Assembly: GCA_963082875.1 (NCBI GenBank)
Contig: OY720098.1
Location: 19,468,001 to 19,532,000 of the forward strand
Direction of reading: 5' to 3'
Length of the DNA: 64,000 nucleotides
Origin: Corella eumyota
Taxonomy: Eukaryota > Chordata > Ascidiacea > Phlebobranchia > Corellidae
Part shown: piece by piece, positions 1-12,683 of the stretch
Layout of the letters: each line of letters starts with the position of its first letter
Position numbering within the stretch: the stretch's first letter is position 1
Position numbers and translations under genes: made by a program
The notes under the pieces: generated by a model
Told to the model about the DNA's origin: nothing
The model's database searches: none
The model's input: only the letters and a program-made list of their open reading frames with translations

Positions 1-228
1 ATGTGGGAAAGTTGAATGCGCGACTTAAACATAGAGTAACATCAGTTACTCCGACCCAGTCTCGAGTTGCCTTTAGTAGTTTGGGATATTATAGATTATA
101 ATTGCCCGATAATTTTTCTGCTGATTAAGTGCTGGCTCAGCAGGAGTTTGTACAGTTTATAGCGCCTTACTCAAGGGCGCTACAGCATAAGATCGGGGGG
201 GGGGGATTGAACCCACGACCTCGTTTTT
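1..228 (-). mobile_element. tRNA-derived SINE, cut by window edge
   Basis: Minus-strand copy of the SINE family that recurs across this window. The shared body includes a B-box-like ggttcaatcc (here as its reverse complement), the segment tgtagcgcccttgagtaagg, a run ctcgagactgggtcggagta, and a tail cccacatcgaggataaag followed by A-runs. The tail lies beyond the window start and the tRNA-like head is cut near 228. A run of about ten G precedes the B box. The family resembles the composite SINE known from Ciona, but I could not check that name. Confidence 0.85.
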
Positions 229-786
229 TTTTTGTTAATTATCAAGTTTATATATTTATTTGCTTTTTCAAATCTTATGTCTATATAAAAACAAACATTT
301 TTAAAAGGGCTTTACGTGGGATTTAAACCTGAAATCCTATGTATCGAAACGTTCACAATACACAACTCTCTAGCGTCAACACGCGGCCATCATTACCGCG
401 ATAAAAATTCAATTATAAAAAAATTATTTTAATGTTAATGTTATGCTATTTAGTAAATTTGGATTTGTGGCAAATACAAAAATCAGCAATAATGTGAAAA
501 TATTTGACGGTTTAAATTATTAATATAAAGATAAACAATCATTAAAGAAACATTTTATTAATTAGACACAAATGTTACGGGTATTAAAATTTCATGTCGA
601 GCAGGTTTAATTATTCATAATGTTTACACTAAACATTTTAAATTAAATTGGCAACATCAGTGAAAAATATACAAAAAAAATTAATTAAAAATAATTGAGT
701 TTTTTTACCGATTTTTTTTTTTTTTGTTTGATATATACACTTTGGGTATTCCCCCAATGACGTGAGCCCTCATAAATCATTTTGTT

Positions 787-1163
787 AAAGTGTTATGTTA
801 CAGAGTTTTGCAAAGTTGACAATGAATCACAAAATGGCTTTAGAACTTTTAAAAAATGTCTGTGGTACTTACAATTTAATTTTTTTAAATACTGGAAAAT
901 GATTAACATAAAAAACCAGGTTACCATATTTTTTCGTGTGACGTAGAAAGTACCAAGTAGTGTAGCAAACGTATACAAGCTAGTACTTTCTACGTCATCA
1001 CAAACAGGGCTTCCCTTTTTTTTTTTAAATTAATTTTAATTTTTTTTTAAAGTTGTATAACTTAAAAAGTAAGTAAAATTATTTAAAGTTAAAACCATTT
1101 TTGTGTTTAGTGACACCAACTTTATTAATTTTTGAGTAAAAAAAACGATAATATATGACTTTA
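787..1163 (+). mobile_element. MITE-like element, copy 1
   Basis: First of four related copies. All begin with taaagtgttatgttac and three end with atatatgacttta, so the outer 6-7 bases form a short imperfect terminal inverted repeat. Inside is a longer inverted pair, gacgtagaaagtacc and ggtactttctacgtc (slightly varied per copy), about 30 bases apart, which would fold into a hairpin. No coding capacity is seen. A non-autonomous DNA transposon is the best reading; the transposase superfamily cannot be told. Confidence 0.65.
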
Positions 1164-1903
1164 ATATAAATTAACATTGCATATAAAGTAATACGTTATA
1201 TCTAGGTTTATAAATATTACAATTTGGCATTTATTAAGCGATGTAAAAGCATGTTGAACCAGGCTATTTTTATATTAAAATAAAGGTCAAAAGTTACGAT
1301 TTAACCTTTCAAAATTTCCAAATTTTGGCTTAATTTTGTATAAAAATACATTTAATATTAAACAATTAATATTTTTGCTTTTAAAGCGGTTAACCAATAT
1401 TATAATAAAGGACAGAATCAATTGATGTAATAAATTCATGACCACAATAGACAATATACCTTTAAATGCGTGATTTTTAAATAGACATATTATTTTAATA
1501 CATATATTTATAAAATGTATAAAAATTTTAAATGTTAAAATAGATATTTCATTAATTTTAATAAAGCCGGAAAAAACGATTTTTTTAAAATTTTTTTTTC
1601 TATAATAAATGTAACAAAAATAAAAAGAAAACAAATTTATAGAAATTTTTGCTTATTTGTGTTTGAGTTATATAAAGTTAGCTTGGCAAATTTAAACCCC
1701 CTATTAATATACATTGCTTATAAGATTGTTCATTTACTTATGCTGATAAAAAAAAAAAATGAAAACGAAAAAAAAGTTAAAAAAAAATATTAAACTAAAA
1801 TTTTTAAAAAATGTATTAAAAAACTTAAAAAAAAATTTAAAAAAAAATTTAGCTCATTTTACCCAAAAAATAACATTTTAGTATTAAACAATAAAAAATA
1901 TTT

Positions 1904-2288
1904 AAAGTGTTATGTTACAAAGTTTTGCAATCTAGTAAGTAATGTATATAGCATGTTAGTATGGTTGACAATGAATCATAAAATGGCTTTAAAACCTTTA
2001 AAAAATGTCTGTGGTACTTACAATTTAATTTTCAAAAATACTGGAAAATGATTAACATAAAAACTAGGTTACCATATTGTTCATGTGACGTAGAAAGTAC
2101 TAAGTAGCGTAGTGAATATATACAAGCTGGTACTTTCTACGTCATCACAAACAGGGGTTCCCTTTTTTTTTAAGTTGTATAACTTAAAAAGTAGGTGAAA
2201 TTATTTAAAGTTAAAATCAATTTAGTGTTCAGTGACATCAACTTTATCAATTTTTGAGTATAAAAATATCGCTAATATATGACTTTAA
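1904..2288 (+). mobile_element. MITE-like element, copy 2
   Basis: Second copy, about 740 bases after the first and in the same orientation. It keeps the block tgtctgtggtacttacaatt and the internal inverted pair around acgtagaaagtac. It has an extra segment after the first 30 bases that copy 1 lacks (tagtaagtaatgtatatagc), showing that copy 1 carries a deletion there. Confidence 0.65.
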
Positions 2289-2654
2289 ACTTTAAATAAA
2301 TCACGAATTTGAATATTTTTTTTCAAATATTAAATTAGGGTCATACAAGTTTAAAATCAGAAACATCAAGGTTAAAAATCAAATAAAAAAACAGCAACTT
2401 AAATAAACTACATCTCATGGGACGTGTTATTTTCTTCAGTAATCAAATAAACTTAATTTGCAAAACTACTCAACGATATATGTGAATATATCGAGTTTCT
2501 TATTAAATTAAAACTTTAAAGATTATGACGCAATTTGTGACGTCAGAAAAATGTTAAGGTATTAGAATTGTTAAACAATATTTTATAGGTAAGCAAAGAT
2601 TGGTAATAGGTACCCTAAATTAAAGTTTTTTTTTAATTTAAATTAATATGCTTT

Positions 2655-2825
2655 GGGTTTGGCGACCATGCCATAACATACTTAAAATATCTTTGTGTAA
2701 ACATTAATACTTTTGGCATGTTTTAAATCATTAAATTGATTTTGTTATTTTTTCCCGTCGCATTGTTGTAATATTAATTGTATATCGTATTTATTATTTA
2801 CTTTTATCAATGCGCGAAAAAAACA
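2655..2825 (+). repeat. 170-bp dispersed repeat, copy 1
   Basis: A block starting gggtttggcgaccatgcc and ending tttatcaatgcgcgaaaa. It recurs almost unchanged at 10,221-10,387 in the same orientation. The two copies differ at only a handful of places by eye and share no end structure with the SINE or the MITE. No ORF is present. Confidence 0.75.
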
Positions 2826-3529
2826 AAATAAAAAAAAATAAAAAATAGGCAAATTTTATTATTGTAGGTTTGTAAAAACTGTTAAAAACTGTATTTTATT
2901 AAAATTTTTCTGTATTTTTTGCTGTGATTATGCTACTAGAATCGCTAAAAAGGTCAAAATTGGAGCTAATTCTTGGAAAGGTATAGCGTGATAAAATGAT
3001 AATCCCATCTCGCCGTTGAAGTTAATTAGTCGAAGTGAAACGGGTTTAAATTGTGTTCAAGAATTCGTGACGTAAGTATATGAGACGTAAGTTTGTGCAT
3101 TTTAATTAATAGGCGCCTAAAAGGGGGCCTAAAAGGTGGGCAAAATTGAATAACAGACAGATAAAAAACATTTTTTTTTTATAAATTTTTTTTATATTAT
3201 TTCAATAAATATTTTTTACAGCATAAAATATAAACTGTAAGTATTTTGACAGTTTTTTTTTGTCAAATTTTTTTTTTAAATCTGCAAAAATGATTTTAAA
3301 AATTTTTTTTTAAATAAAATATTTTTTTTTAAATTTAGCCAAACTTATTTTGATGCCTATTATGTTATCATAACAAGTACTGCTAGCAGAACCACGTTTA
3401 ATAAATAGTCGGCATATAATAACTATAATCTTATTAAAACTTCATTTAAATTGCAAGTATTTTAGGTTTAAAACATAAATTCATTTTAATGTAAAAATAC
3501 CTAAAAAATTATTTTTTAACCGTTTTTTT

Positions 3530-3942
3530 AAAGTGTTATGTTACAGAGTTTTGCAATTTTGTAAGTGATGTATATAGCATGTTAGTATGGTTGACAATGA
3601 ATCATAAAATGGCTTTAAAACCTTTAAAAAATGTCTGTGGTACTTACAATTTAATTTTCAAAAATACTGAAAAATGATTAACATAAAAAACCAGGTTACC
3701 ATATTTTTTGTGTAACGTAGAAAGTACCAAGTAGCGTAGTGAATGTATACAAGCTAGTACTTTCTACGTCATCACATACAGGGCTTCCCTTTACTTTTTT
3801 ATAGTTAATTTTAATTTTTTTTTAAAAGTTGTATAACTTAAAAAGTAGGTGAAATTATTAAAAGTTAAAATCATTTTTGTGTTCAGTGACACCAACTTTA
3901 TTAACTTTTGAGTATAAAAATATCGCTAATATATGACTTTAA
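3530..3942 (+). mobile_element. MITE-like element, copy 3
   Basis: The longest copy of the MITE-like family, with both ends (taaagtgttatgttac and atatatgacttta) and the internal hairpin pair around 3,715-3,770. It lies in the same orientation as copies 1 and 2, so three copies fall within 3.2 kb. Confidence 0.65.
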
Positions 3943-5333
3943 CAAATTAAGTTTTCAAAACTTATTTACCAAACCAAAAAATAAAAAAGAATCCATTTTA
4001 CCAATTTTGCAACAACGAAAATTAAGTAGCAACTAATACTAATTAACCATCAGCAAAATATTCAAAATAAGTAGGAAAAACTACACGTAAACAAGTATAA
4101 CATGAACATACAGGGGCCGTATAGCTATATGGTTAAGCCGCGTAAAATGTCTGTAAATTAGAAGGCTGACAACGTGAATACTTTCATATTGTGGTCGAAC
4201 TTTGACATTTTACGAAAACGGGTTCTCAATGTTTATGTATGTTTCAGTTTAACTTGTTTAACTCAATACGGTGATACTATTTAACATATATTATATTTAT
4301 TTTGCAATGATTTATGCATCAATTTAAAAATTTATCTTTGTTTGCAAAAATTCAAAAAAAAACTCTTTTTCGGTATACTGAAATATCTTTAAAGTCTTAC
4401 AATTTTTTTTATATATATTAAAATAAATTTAAATACAACGAGTTTCTACAATGTCAATTACGTCATATATCAGTGACGTCATTACCTAAACGAAACGTTA
4501 AACAAGACATGTCGTTTTTAGATTAAACGCATCCATAATTGACGAGTTTTAGTCTTTCAAATTACGGAGTCGTGTATATAACTCGACTTAGAGCGTAATG
4601 AATTATGAATAAATATTTATAAAGTGTCTGATGGCGGTTAAACGCGCAGTGAAGTTCTCTTTAGCAAGATTGATGAAGCGTTTATGAAAATAAAATGTGT
4701 GTAAAACTAGCTCTATTGAAGACATATTACTTTAAGAAAAAGAAAAATTGTAAAGCCTAATATATATACCATGATATGCCTATGTATATCAGCATAAACG
4801 TAGCATATTTTTCAGAAAACCTTTTTTAACTGGCTAAAAATTGACACAAAAAAAACTGCAAAAAAAAGCAAAAATTTGTTAATTTTACAACAATTTATTT
4901 TTATCATGACTACTTAGCCATCGTAAAAAATAAAAAAATAAAAAAATTGGTAAAAAAATATATAAATATTTATTAATATTCGTAGTAATGTTATATTTTA
5001 CAAATGCACAAATCGTTTAGACCCAATTTAAATCTAAGTAAAGGAATATCCCATTACATTACTCTAAAAAAGTCAAATCTCAGCCCTGCCTTATTTAAAT
5101 ACCAGCTAATCCACGCCAAATATTTAGACCAAAACACAGAGAAACTTCAGCCCTATAATCACTTAATAACTAACCATACCATGATGCTATATTCTCCTAC
5201 AGTTAACTGATTCAAATACAAGTTTACTGTTTAAGATAAGGTTTATGTTTTAATGTTATGGTATATACAAATAAAGGGTATTCAGTATGCTACTTGGAAA
5301 AAAAATCTGAGTTCAAAAATTTTATTTTTTTAC

Positions 5334-8300
5334 CTTGAATCCCGTTTAAGTTTTCTGGTGTGCTCCGCCTCTTTCGACTTCCGTGGAGACTCCTCCTCGC
5401 GTGTCCTCCTGCGTCATTGGTCACGTGGTTAGGGTACCCTCGGCTCCTATTGGTCGGAGGGAATTCGTTCGGATATTCGTCGTCTAAAAAATAAATTTCA
5501 AATTTTAATTTTAATTAAATACAAAAAAATATTAAGAACAAAATATTGTCGAATAATTAAGGATAAGGCAGCAGTATCTATGTTAAGTCCCTTTTTAACA
5601 ACCATTTAAGGTAAGGGCAGTGGGAATCGAATATAAAACCTCATGTGTTGATATTTAGTGACCCAATCATGTCGTTAAAAATGTTTTAAAAAACATTTTT
5701 CTTGTTGCAATATTGAAATGCTAAAGTCGCTTTTTAAATGATAGCAAATTGACTTATTTAAATTAAGTTAAGTAACAGAATAGTTATAAAATATTATAAC
5801 AAAAATATTAAATTAGTTTATATGTAAAAATATATTTAGCAAAATATCACTGAGAAATTAGTATTATATATTAAAATATTAGAGAAAAAAAAACTTTTGA
5901 TCATTTTTTTCTTTAGCATTAAAATTTTAATTTATTTACAAACGGATTAAAATATATTATTATGTCTGTTATAATTTGTAAAACAAATAAACCGAAATAA
6001 GTTCAAAACGGTTGAAATAATTGCATAGAATTCAAAACCATATTGCTAAACAGCAAATGTATAGTAAAATATCATTTTTTTAATACATTTTAATTAGAAA
6101 AAACCTAACAATGTTTTTTTTAATTTTATTATTAATATAGTCTATATGGTATATAAATAAATATAACATTTTTTGAATCTATTTTAGCAGTAAATATCAA
6201 CAAATAATAAATTTTAACTTTAATAATAGTTTTGTACTGTCCTAAATTATGTTTATATTAAAACACATTTTTTACTTTTAATAACCATGTTTATATTAAT
6301 AAATTCCAAAGTTATGTTTATTTATATTTTAAATTTTAAAGTTATAATTACCTTAAAAAAAAGATTAACTTGATAAAGGTATTCGCTAATTATCTTAAAA
6401 AGTTTTTTAATCGGGTATTAAAATGTATCAAAATTTAAAATGTTTATTTTGTCTCATTAGGTTAAGGGCTAAACAAAATATTTTAGTCTATTTTTCATAG
6501 AAAACTTCTTGTCATATTTATCAAAATCTTGTTAAAATTTCAATAACTTATGTTCAAGTTATGTTTAATGATTAATTACAGTAGAATGAAAGCGTTATGG
6601 TTATATAGAAGTGTAAGGAAATGTATGTTTTACACAACGTTTAACAGGGATAGAGGATGTGTAAAGTTCAAAAAACTTAACACTATTTACCTTAACGAAA
6701 CTGTGTCATTAAAAAAAAAATGACATAATTTTAAAATAAAAAAAATTAATAAATTAATATGTTATACATAATTTTTTTAGAATAACGCTGTTATTAAATA
6801 AACAATGGTCCAATACTTGCAAAATCAGCATTTAAAATTTAAGAGACAACGACTATATAAAAAAATCAAAAACACATAAAAAAAAAAAAAAAACTTTTTT
6901 ATATCTTTTTTTTACTGAGAACAAATTAACTAAACTTAAATTAAATTAAGTAACAAAAAAAAAAACTTTTAAAATCAGTATTTAAACTATACATAAAAAC
7001 AATCTAAATACAAAAGTTACAACAACAATTTAACAATATCCATAAAAAATGTTTTTAGTTTTTCCAGTCACGATATTATAAACGCGCGTAGACAAAAATG
7101 AAAATAAATATAGGGAGGTCACGCAGGTGTATATTACTCACTACTAAGCAAACCATTCTGTCATAACATTATAGGACTCACTTGACATATTCGTAATGTT
7201 TAAGTTACTGGATATAATAACAAAATTTAAGCAAGGTAAACAAAAGTTCATTTTTATAGAGGGGTTTTTAATTAAACAACAGTCTATAATTAACTTAATA
7301 GGCCTTTATATAAACTTTTATGTTATTCTTTTTGTTATTCATTCTTCAATTAAGGGGACAAAAAAATATTATTTCTTAAAATAAAATTTTGTTTTTTTTG
7401 ATAATTTTTAGATTGCCTTGGAATAATATATACCAGTAGTTTAATTAATACGAAGTCATGACATTAAGTAATTTTATTAATCGATTAAAACTCGCATTAA
7501 TTTTTTAACCTCATAATACTACGTGACTTTATATAAAATACGTCATCGTAGAATGAGTGCATGGAATTTTGCAATAAAACGACGTTGCAAATTTTAAAAA
7601 TAATAGACTTCAATTTTATAGAGGAAAATAAAAACTAGCAATCCCTTATTTTTATTAAAATTAACTCTTGAAATAGAACACAATATTTTTAAATTAAATA
7701 ACAATAGCTATAAAACCGGCAGCGTGGTGTAGTGGTAAGAACACTTAGGTTCAATCCCCACTGATCTCATGCTGTAGCGCCCTTGAGTAAGGCGTTATAA
7801 ACGGTATGAACTCCTGCTGAGCCAGTACTTAATCGGCAGTAAAATTATCGGGCTATTATAATCTATAATATCACAAACTGCCACAGGTAACTCGAGATTG
7901 GGTCGGAGTAACTGATGTTTCTCTATGTTTAAGTCGCGCATTCGACTTTCCCACATCGAGGATAAAGATATATACAAAAAAAAATAAAAAAAATAAAATT
8001 TAATATAACGACCCTAATGAAAATTTACTTTTAACTCACATAGTTAAGAAAATATATATTGCGCAACAAAAATTTTAATAACTGAAATTTTTGAACCCAC
8101 AGAGCATTTCCATCACTCTTACCTAGACGTGCAGTGCGTATTATGACATCATAGACCGGAAATGTCACGTGATAAATATCAAATTGTTTTTTACCAAATA
8201 GATTAACTTGACTTGTTGATATTTTTTAATTAATCCAATAATATTAATTAGGGGTTTTTCAATTTTTTTGTTATGTTATTTATAACAAAATTTCTAAAAC

Positions 8301-11300
8301 TTTTTTTACAAAAAAATTATCTAATATTGATAAATAATTTTATGATGCCTGTGGTTGGATCATTATAGTTTTAAAAAAATACTCCTTTAAAAATAAACCT
8401 CTAACACAAACAAATTAAAACCAAAAAGTCAAAACAAAAAAGCAAAAAATGTAAACTGACAAAGGAGTAACAATTTTGTTTCAAATTTTTTGTTCATGAC
8501 CTTATATATTATATTTAACAACTGTTTTTTTTGTAATTTTATGTTATTTTGAATGTCAATAAAACCAGTTTTAGTGTCAGTATGTTAAGAGCAATAAAAA
8601 AAAATCATAAAAAATTCAGTCTTGTGTTTTCTTTGCTATTTAAAATTAAAATCCAAATTTTCAAAATATTTTAAAATATTTGTTTTAAAAAATTTACATT
8701 TCAATTAAGGTTTAAAAGATCAGATTTGAAACCATATTCAATATTTTTAATCTTTCAATCAAGTATTTTCGTGGGAAAATGTATTAAGATTACAAAGATA
8801 AGGTAAATATAAGTCATAAATGTTAAATGTATCACAACTTGAAGAATTATAATTTAATATATTAGCAACCTGAACCGTATATTCAATTTTTTTATACAAC
8901 ATTATTTTTTAATTACAGAAAGCCTTCAAATTTTATGTAAATTAGTATCAAGTTTAAATGACTTCCCCCTTTACTTTACAAAGTTTTTAATATTAATAAA
9001 ATATAAAAAAACAAAAAAATTTTTTTTTAAATTACAGAAAAAAAAATCCTAAAAAATTTCTTACTTCTTCTATTTCCGGAATTTATTTTTGTACCCCCCA
9101 TAATATTTACCACAGGTGGGTTATGCAAGGAGCTGGGGGGATAAATATGAGGGCGGTTGCCTTGTAGTCTGTTAGTGTCACCCGTTTGCTGGTTAGGGGA
9201 TCCCCCAGGTAAGTTCATGGGTTTTAATGCGGCCCCAATTACCTGAGCAGCCGCAGTGATGAGCAAACCCTGGATATCTAAGAAAAATTAAAAATTAAAA
9301 AATAATTTTTTTTTTGTATATATCTTTATCCTCGATGTGGAAAAGTCGAATGCGCGACTTAAACATAGAGTAACAACTGTTACTCCGACCCAGTCTCGAG
9401 TCGCCTTCAGCAGTTTGGGATATTATAGATTATAATTGCCCAATAATTATGCTGCTGATTAAGTGCTGGCTCAGCAGGAGTTCATACCGTTTATAGCGCC
9501 TTACTCAAGGGTGCTACAGCATGAGCTCAGTGAGGATTGAACCTACGACTTTATGGTGGTGTAGCCAGTGTTCTTATCACTACACCACGCTGCCGGTAAA
9601 AAATGATTCTAAATAAGAATAAAAAGTCGTTTCAAGCATCTTTTAAAAGTTTTGAAATGTGTGTTTCCAAATAGTTTTTTAAATGTTTTTAGAATAAAAA
9701 TGTTATTTTAAATGTTTCAAAAAATATCAAAATGGCATGATATATATATATAATGTAAAAATATTAAAAAATTGTTAATTAAATTAAATATGATAATAAT
9801 CTACTGTCTATTCAAAATATAATAAAAAACATCATACTAAAAATTTAGATAATAAATATACAGGAACAAAATTAAAAACCAAAATTCATGTCAGCAGAAT
9901 TAAAATTAAATAACCCATTTACTAAAAAGAACAATAAGTCCGAAATTTGGGGTCTTGAAACATAAAAAGGATACAATTAATAAAAAAAAATGTGATAAAG
10001 AAAACTGCAAATGAAACTGTTTTCTTATCTATTGAAATTTTTTTTCTATAACCATTCACGATACAATGGTATCAAACAAGTTATACAATAATTAGAACAT
10101 AGTCAGCTTAAAAATAAATGAAATAATGGTTTATGAAAATCATTTTTATTAATAAATTTAGCATTGTACTATAGAGTTTCAAGCCAAAAAAGGCTATTAG
10201 TAAAATTCCTAACTAAATTTAGGTTTGGTGACCATGCCATAACATACTTAAAATCTTTATGTAAACATTAATACTTTTGGCATGTTTTAAATCATTAAAT
10301 TGATTTTGTCACTTTTTCCCGTCGCATTGTTGTAATATTAATTGTATATCGTATTTATTATTTACTTTTATCAATGCGCGAAAAAACTAAATAAATAAAA
10401 AAGGCCTAAGTTTTAAAGATTAGGGCATTATTAACTTTAAAATATCATCCCAACTTAGAATTAAGTTATATATATATTAGTTTTAAATGATATCATCTTT
10501 AGCTTTAAAATGCCATAAAAATCAAAAAAACACATGTAAACCTTAACAAAACCATAGTGCAAATAATACCCTTAATCTTTAATATATATACTTTAAAATT
10601 TTAAACCAATTTTGTACAAATTTTTTTTATAAAAATGTATATTTATATATATATACCCTGTGAATATTTGTTGAGTCCATAAGCTTGAGATCCCATCATT
10701 GACATTGGAAACCCTGCTGGTGGTGTAAAATGATTTGGAAACGCTGCCCCGCCACCGGCTTCATTTTGTTTAAAGGGTGAATTACTTCGACTGTTGTTAA
10801 GGGGGTAAAAAGGGGGGTATTGGGGCAGGGGCTTTGAGCTATCACCCTTGAAAGAGTTGATTATTGAAGAGGGGTTAAAAGGTGGCGACATACCGTTAAA
10901 TAAATGCCGCGCCATCTAAAAAAAAAAAAAGTCAAAAATATAAGTTTTTAGATGATTAAAAAAATTAGAATTGGGTATTTCCCAAAAGTGTCACTTTTAA
11001 CAAAATATTTTAAGCCTTTTGAGTTTTGTAAAGATTTCAAATTAACACCTTTTTAATTGCCGGCATTTTTACCACATAACACTTAATAATTACACATAGT
11101 ATTGACTTGCTAAAATTTTTAGAACAACGATTAATTTCTAGGAAAAAGATTATTTTTTATAATAAATAAAGCTTGAAAATGTGCATAATATTTAAGATAA
11201 TATTAAAGTACTTCCTGCAGGCTTAAAACATTTGACCCCACATGGTAAATTATTTATTTTAAATTAACAATAAATAAATAATGGCCCAAAATTTTTTTAG

Positions 11301-12304
11301 TTGAATTTATAAATTTATTTATTGGCCTAATTAAACTTTATATAAAACACAATAAAGTTAAAACAAATATTTTAGTTTAGCAAATGTTAATAAATAAACA
11401 ATGACAACACAATTCTAGTTTAATTGACAAACAAAAATTATGTTGTGATTTTAGACAAAAATTGTAAAAAAAAATTATTTAAAATGGAAATTATAAATTA
11501 AAATAAATCTTTTTACTGATTTTTTTCAGTTTTTAATATTTATGTTATTTAGTTTTTTACTTACAAGCAAAATATTAATTGACAATATCATGAGGCTAAA
11601 TAAATATATTTACGACAGCAATTTATAAAACTAAGGCAAATTGGTATTTTTATATAGCATAATTATGGTAAAGTTGCCAGAAAACTTGGCTTCACTTCAT
11701 GAGGTCTTTGGTTCGATCCCTAATACTCTCATGCTGCAGCGCCCTGAGTAAAGTGCTATAAACGGCATAAACTTCTGCTGAACCAGCACTTAATCAGCAG
11801 TCCAATTATCAAGTTATTATAATCTTTAAATTCCCAAACCACAAAAAACAACTTGAGACTGGGTCAAGGTAATATATTTAGGATGTGAAGTCAACCTTTC
11901 CATATCAAGGATAAAAAAATATAAAAAAAAAACTACCTGTGGACTATGTGATTGGTAGAAGGACATAGGAGTAGGGGATGAAGACAACACTAAACCCGGA
12001 GAAGTAGATTCAGTGCTATCAGTATTCGTTTGACTTTCAATCGAGGTTTTTCGTTGAAGTAACTGTTTCGAATGCTGAGTACTATAAAATATTTAACACA
12101 ATTTTTAGTTGTTTTTTTGTACAAATCATTAAAAAATAATATACATAGTTAAAATAAAAAAAGTGCTTAAACACTATAGCCTAATGTTTTAAATTATAAA
12201 TTAACAACTTTTTAATAAAAAATAAGCATTTTAATAACATTTTAGCACAATTAAAAAGTGTAAATTTTTTACCCATTTTCTCTCAAACTATTTCTCATTT
12301 CCAT
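5334..12304 (-). CDS. Unrecognised spliced gene, Pro/Ser/Asn-rich protein
   Basis: Five exons join in phase on the minus strand: 12304-12273, 12081-11937, 10915-10657, 9277-9065 and 5483-5334, giving about 266 codons. The start MEMRNSLRENG follows an in-frame stop. The protein is low in complexity. It has a Thr/Ser-rich stretch after QLLQRKTSIESQTNTDS, then a Pro/Asn-rich part (MSPPFNPSS, PLPQYPPFYPLNNS), a hydrophobic helix-like LLITAAAQVIGAALKP, and a basic end HARRSLHGSRKRRSTPEN that could serve as a nuclear localisation signal. A possible last exon at 5208-5189 would add six residues and a stop; this is weak. No signal peptide, membrane segment or named domain is seen, and I do not recognise the family. 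The mix of disorder and basic patch suits an RNA- or transcription-associated regulator, but that is only a guess. It lies just downstream of snurportin on the same strand, so the two could share a transcript. Confidence 0.6.
7716..7980 (+). mobile_element. SINE copy with shortened head
   Basis: Plus-oriented copy, ccggcagcgtggtgtagtgg through cccacatcgaggataaag and an A-rich end. The head has lost about 25 bases between the A-box and B-box regions compared with full copies. It lies in the last long intron of the minus-strand gene, antisense to it. Confidence 0.9.
9306..9596 (-). mobile_element. SINE copy, near full length
   Basis: Minus-oriented copy with the T-run end at 9,306-9,320, the tail gene-side motif ctttatcctcgatgtgg and the head accacgctgccgg at its right end. 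It sits about 30 bases upstream of exon 4 of the minus-strand gene, close to the splice acceptor and in the sense orientation of that gene. Confidence 0.9.
10221..10387 (+). repeat. 170-bp dispersed repeat, copy 2
   Basis: Near-identical partner of 2,655-2,825, starting aggtttggtgaccatgcc and ending caatgcgcgaaaaaac. It lies in the intron between exons 3 and 4 of the minus-strand gene. The close match over some 165 bases suggests either recent mobility or recent duplication. Confidence 0.75.
11664..11932 (+). mobile_element. SINE copy, degenerate
   Basis: Plus-oriented old copy. Landmarks survive (ctcatgctgcagcgccc, cacttaatcagcag, gagactgggtcaagg, ccatatcaaggataaa) but many bases differ from the common form and the first part of the head is missing. 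It ends five bases before exon 2 of the minus-strand gene. Confidence 0.8.
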
Positions 12305-12683
12305 ATTGAACTCTTGTTAAAAAAAAACAATTTTTTTGTCATAAAATTTTATAAAAATAATTTCATTTATTAGCACAGTGATATTTTTTTACTTAAATAA
12401 AATTCCTATAATTAAAGTTGATCCTATTTTAAATCTAAAAACAAAAAATTGAAGTTAAGAAAAAAATTATAGCCAAGTTTTAAAATAAATTTTTCTCGAC
12501 GAAATTCTAAAAAAAAACGAAAGAAAAACTAAATATTTACTCTAGTAAGCTTTGAAATATAAACAGATTAACTGATGTCAACAAAATTTAATCCCGTGGC
12601 AACAAACAGCTTAGCCATACCTATAAACAACTTACCAAACCAAAGAATATGGGTGCTATTTAAAAAACTAATAAGCCTTAGAA

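Larger units (their letters stand above)
229..5333. other. AT-rich non-coding stretch with interspersed repeats
   Basis: No convincing exon is seen on either strand apart from one tentative terminal exon near 5,189-5,208, described with the minus-strand gene at 5,334-12,304. The stretch holds three MITE-like copies and one copy of a 170-bp repeat. A SINE-head-like piece lies near 4,110-4,200, with an A-box-like tagctatatggttaagc. The segment 4,990-5,215 is less AT-rich than its surroundings and could be 3' untranslated sequence. Its plus-strand ORF of 68 codons has no recognisable relative. Confidence 0.5.

Noticed and set aside
5004-5210. Plus-strand ORF of 68 codons
   Set aside because: No recognisable protein features and no splice or promoter context. 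It may be 3' untranslated sequence of the minus-strand gene.
7716-7810. tRNA-like A and B boxes in many places
   Set aside because: They always occur with the same downstream SINE body and do not fold into a complete tRNA, so they are SINE heads and not tRNA genes.
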